DNA from: Periplaneta americana
Taxonomy: Eukaryota; Arthropoda; Insecta; Blattodea; Blattidae
Assembly: GCF_040183065.1 (NCBI RefSeq)
Contig: NC_091119.1
Location: forward strand, 108,638,263 to 108,702,262
DNA: 64,000 nt
Direction: 5' to 3'
In this document: piece after piece, positions 63,430 through 64,000 of the stretch
How the letters are laid out: each line of letters opens with the position of its first letter
Position numbering within the stretch: position 1 is the first letter of the stretch
Notes under the pieces: generated by a model
Told to the model about the DNA's origin: nothing
The model's input: only the letters and a program-made list of their open reading frames with translations
Database searches by the model: none
Position numbers and translations under genes: made by a program

Positions 63430-64000
63430 TGTCGCTCAGGGAAGAGGCCAGCGGCCGTGTTCCACAGGTTGAAGAAATCTCTGCTGCGGATGATGCTGCA
63501 CTCAACTGCCTATTGTCAAGCAGTGTGCGAGATGTGTCATGGCAGCTCAACATTCCATGCTTCACTGTTCGGAACTTGCTTTGAACAATTCTGAAATGGT
63601 ATCCGTACACGATTCACGTCTCACAGCAGCTGCCACAACAGGATGCACAACATGTTGACTTCTCTCTTCGCTTCTCACAAGGATTGAAGCTGATGAGACC
63701 TGGCCTTGAAACATCCTGTGGAACAACGAAGAATATTTTTGTCTAACATGTGCAGTGAACACACAGAATTGTCGAGTGTGGTAATCTTCGCCTTCCAGCA
63801 ATGTGGATGAATTTCCTCTGCATAGTGAACGTGTCACTGTGTAGTGTGGCTTCACAGCCAGTTTCATCATTGGTCCAGTTCTTTCAAGAGGTTGACGTTC
63901 AAGGTCCAAAAACTTCTCCACAAGACATTATTTGGTGACGCTCGAATTGTTTCCAAATGCTTGATCACCCGATCTCAATCCCTGTGATTTCTGGTTGTAG
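63430..64000 (+). pseudogene. mariner-type transposase, right copy (inverted relative to left)
   Basis: Plus strand: SSVRDVSWQLNIPCFTVRNL (HTH), LTRIEADETWP, NEEYFCLTCAVNTQNCRVW (first D lost: NNEE for SDE), then a jump from the GPVLSRG segment to the RHYLVTLELFPNA and SPDLNPCDFWL segment (third D). About 200 bp including the second D are deleted between AAAAAC and CTTCTCC. The window ends here. Confidence 0.75.

Overview
This is A+T-rich nuclear DNA from an animal, almost certainly an insect. The repeat families (a tRNA-derived SINE with a conserved B box, (CAA)n-tailed LINEs with RT plus RNase H, mariner/Tc1 relics, a Penelope-like element) look like those I know from cockroach and termite genomes. 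The species call rests on memory of those families, not on a search. There is no bacterial gene organisation: no operons and no Shine-Dalgarno-led genes.

One host gene is recognisable. The minus strand carries seven coding exons of a UBE2Q-family ubiquitin-conjugating enzyme (E2) between 46787 and 18038. They give 315 codons plus stop, and every junction has GT-AG splice sites and a matching codon phase. The active-site cysteine is in the exon 31281-31078 and the protein ends at 18038, with an AATAAA about 76 nt further on. The first exon (about 55-60 residues) was not found and is probably above 46787 or outside the window. The introns are very large because they are full of transposons.

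Region by region: 1-370, a broken transposon protein; 1460-2280 and 6060-6610, minus-strand LINE 3' pieces; 2540-3020, a dispersed repeat; 3190-3935, a long inverted repeat with a mariner scrap in its loop; 4214-5215, an apparently intact ISXO2/Merlin-type transposase; 7370-8880, SINEs; 12076-13084, a dead Tc1-like transposase; 17957-46787, UBE2Q and its introns. The introns hold a three-level transposon nest (18575-22130), a second Tc1-like relic, a LINE inserted in a SINE, a 0.3-kb-arm SINE palindrome, a mariner relic, a second LINE copy, a palindromic tandem array, a LINE with a twin-priming-type inversion and a LINE foldback. From 46.8 kb to the end: an 82-bp tandem repeat split by a LINE tail, an 18-bp minisatellite, a small TIR element (MITE) at 52.6 kb with its empty site visible in another copy, a Penelope-like element with an inverted partial copy (55018-57083), a Tc1-like element split by a hAT element with an 8-bp target duplication (59850-62380), and two head-to-head mariner copies (62484-64000).

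Most of the window is therefore repeat history. Its main value is that many insertions can be read base by base: target duplications, empty sites, nesting order and inversion structures.
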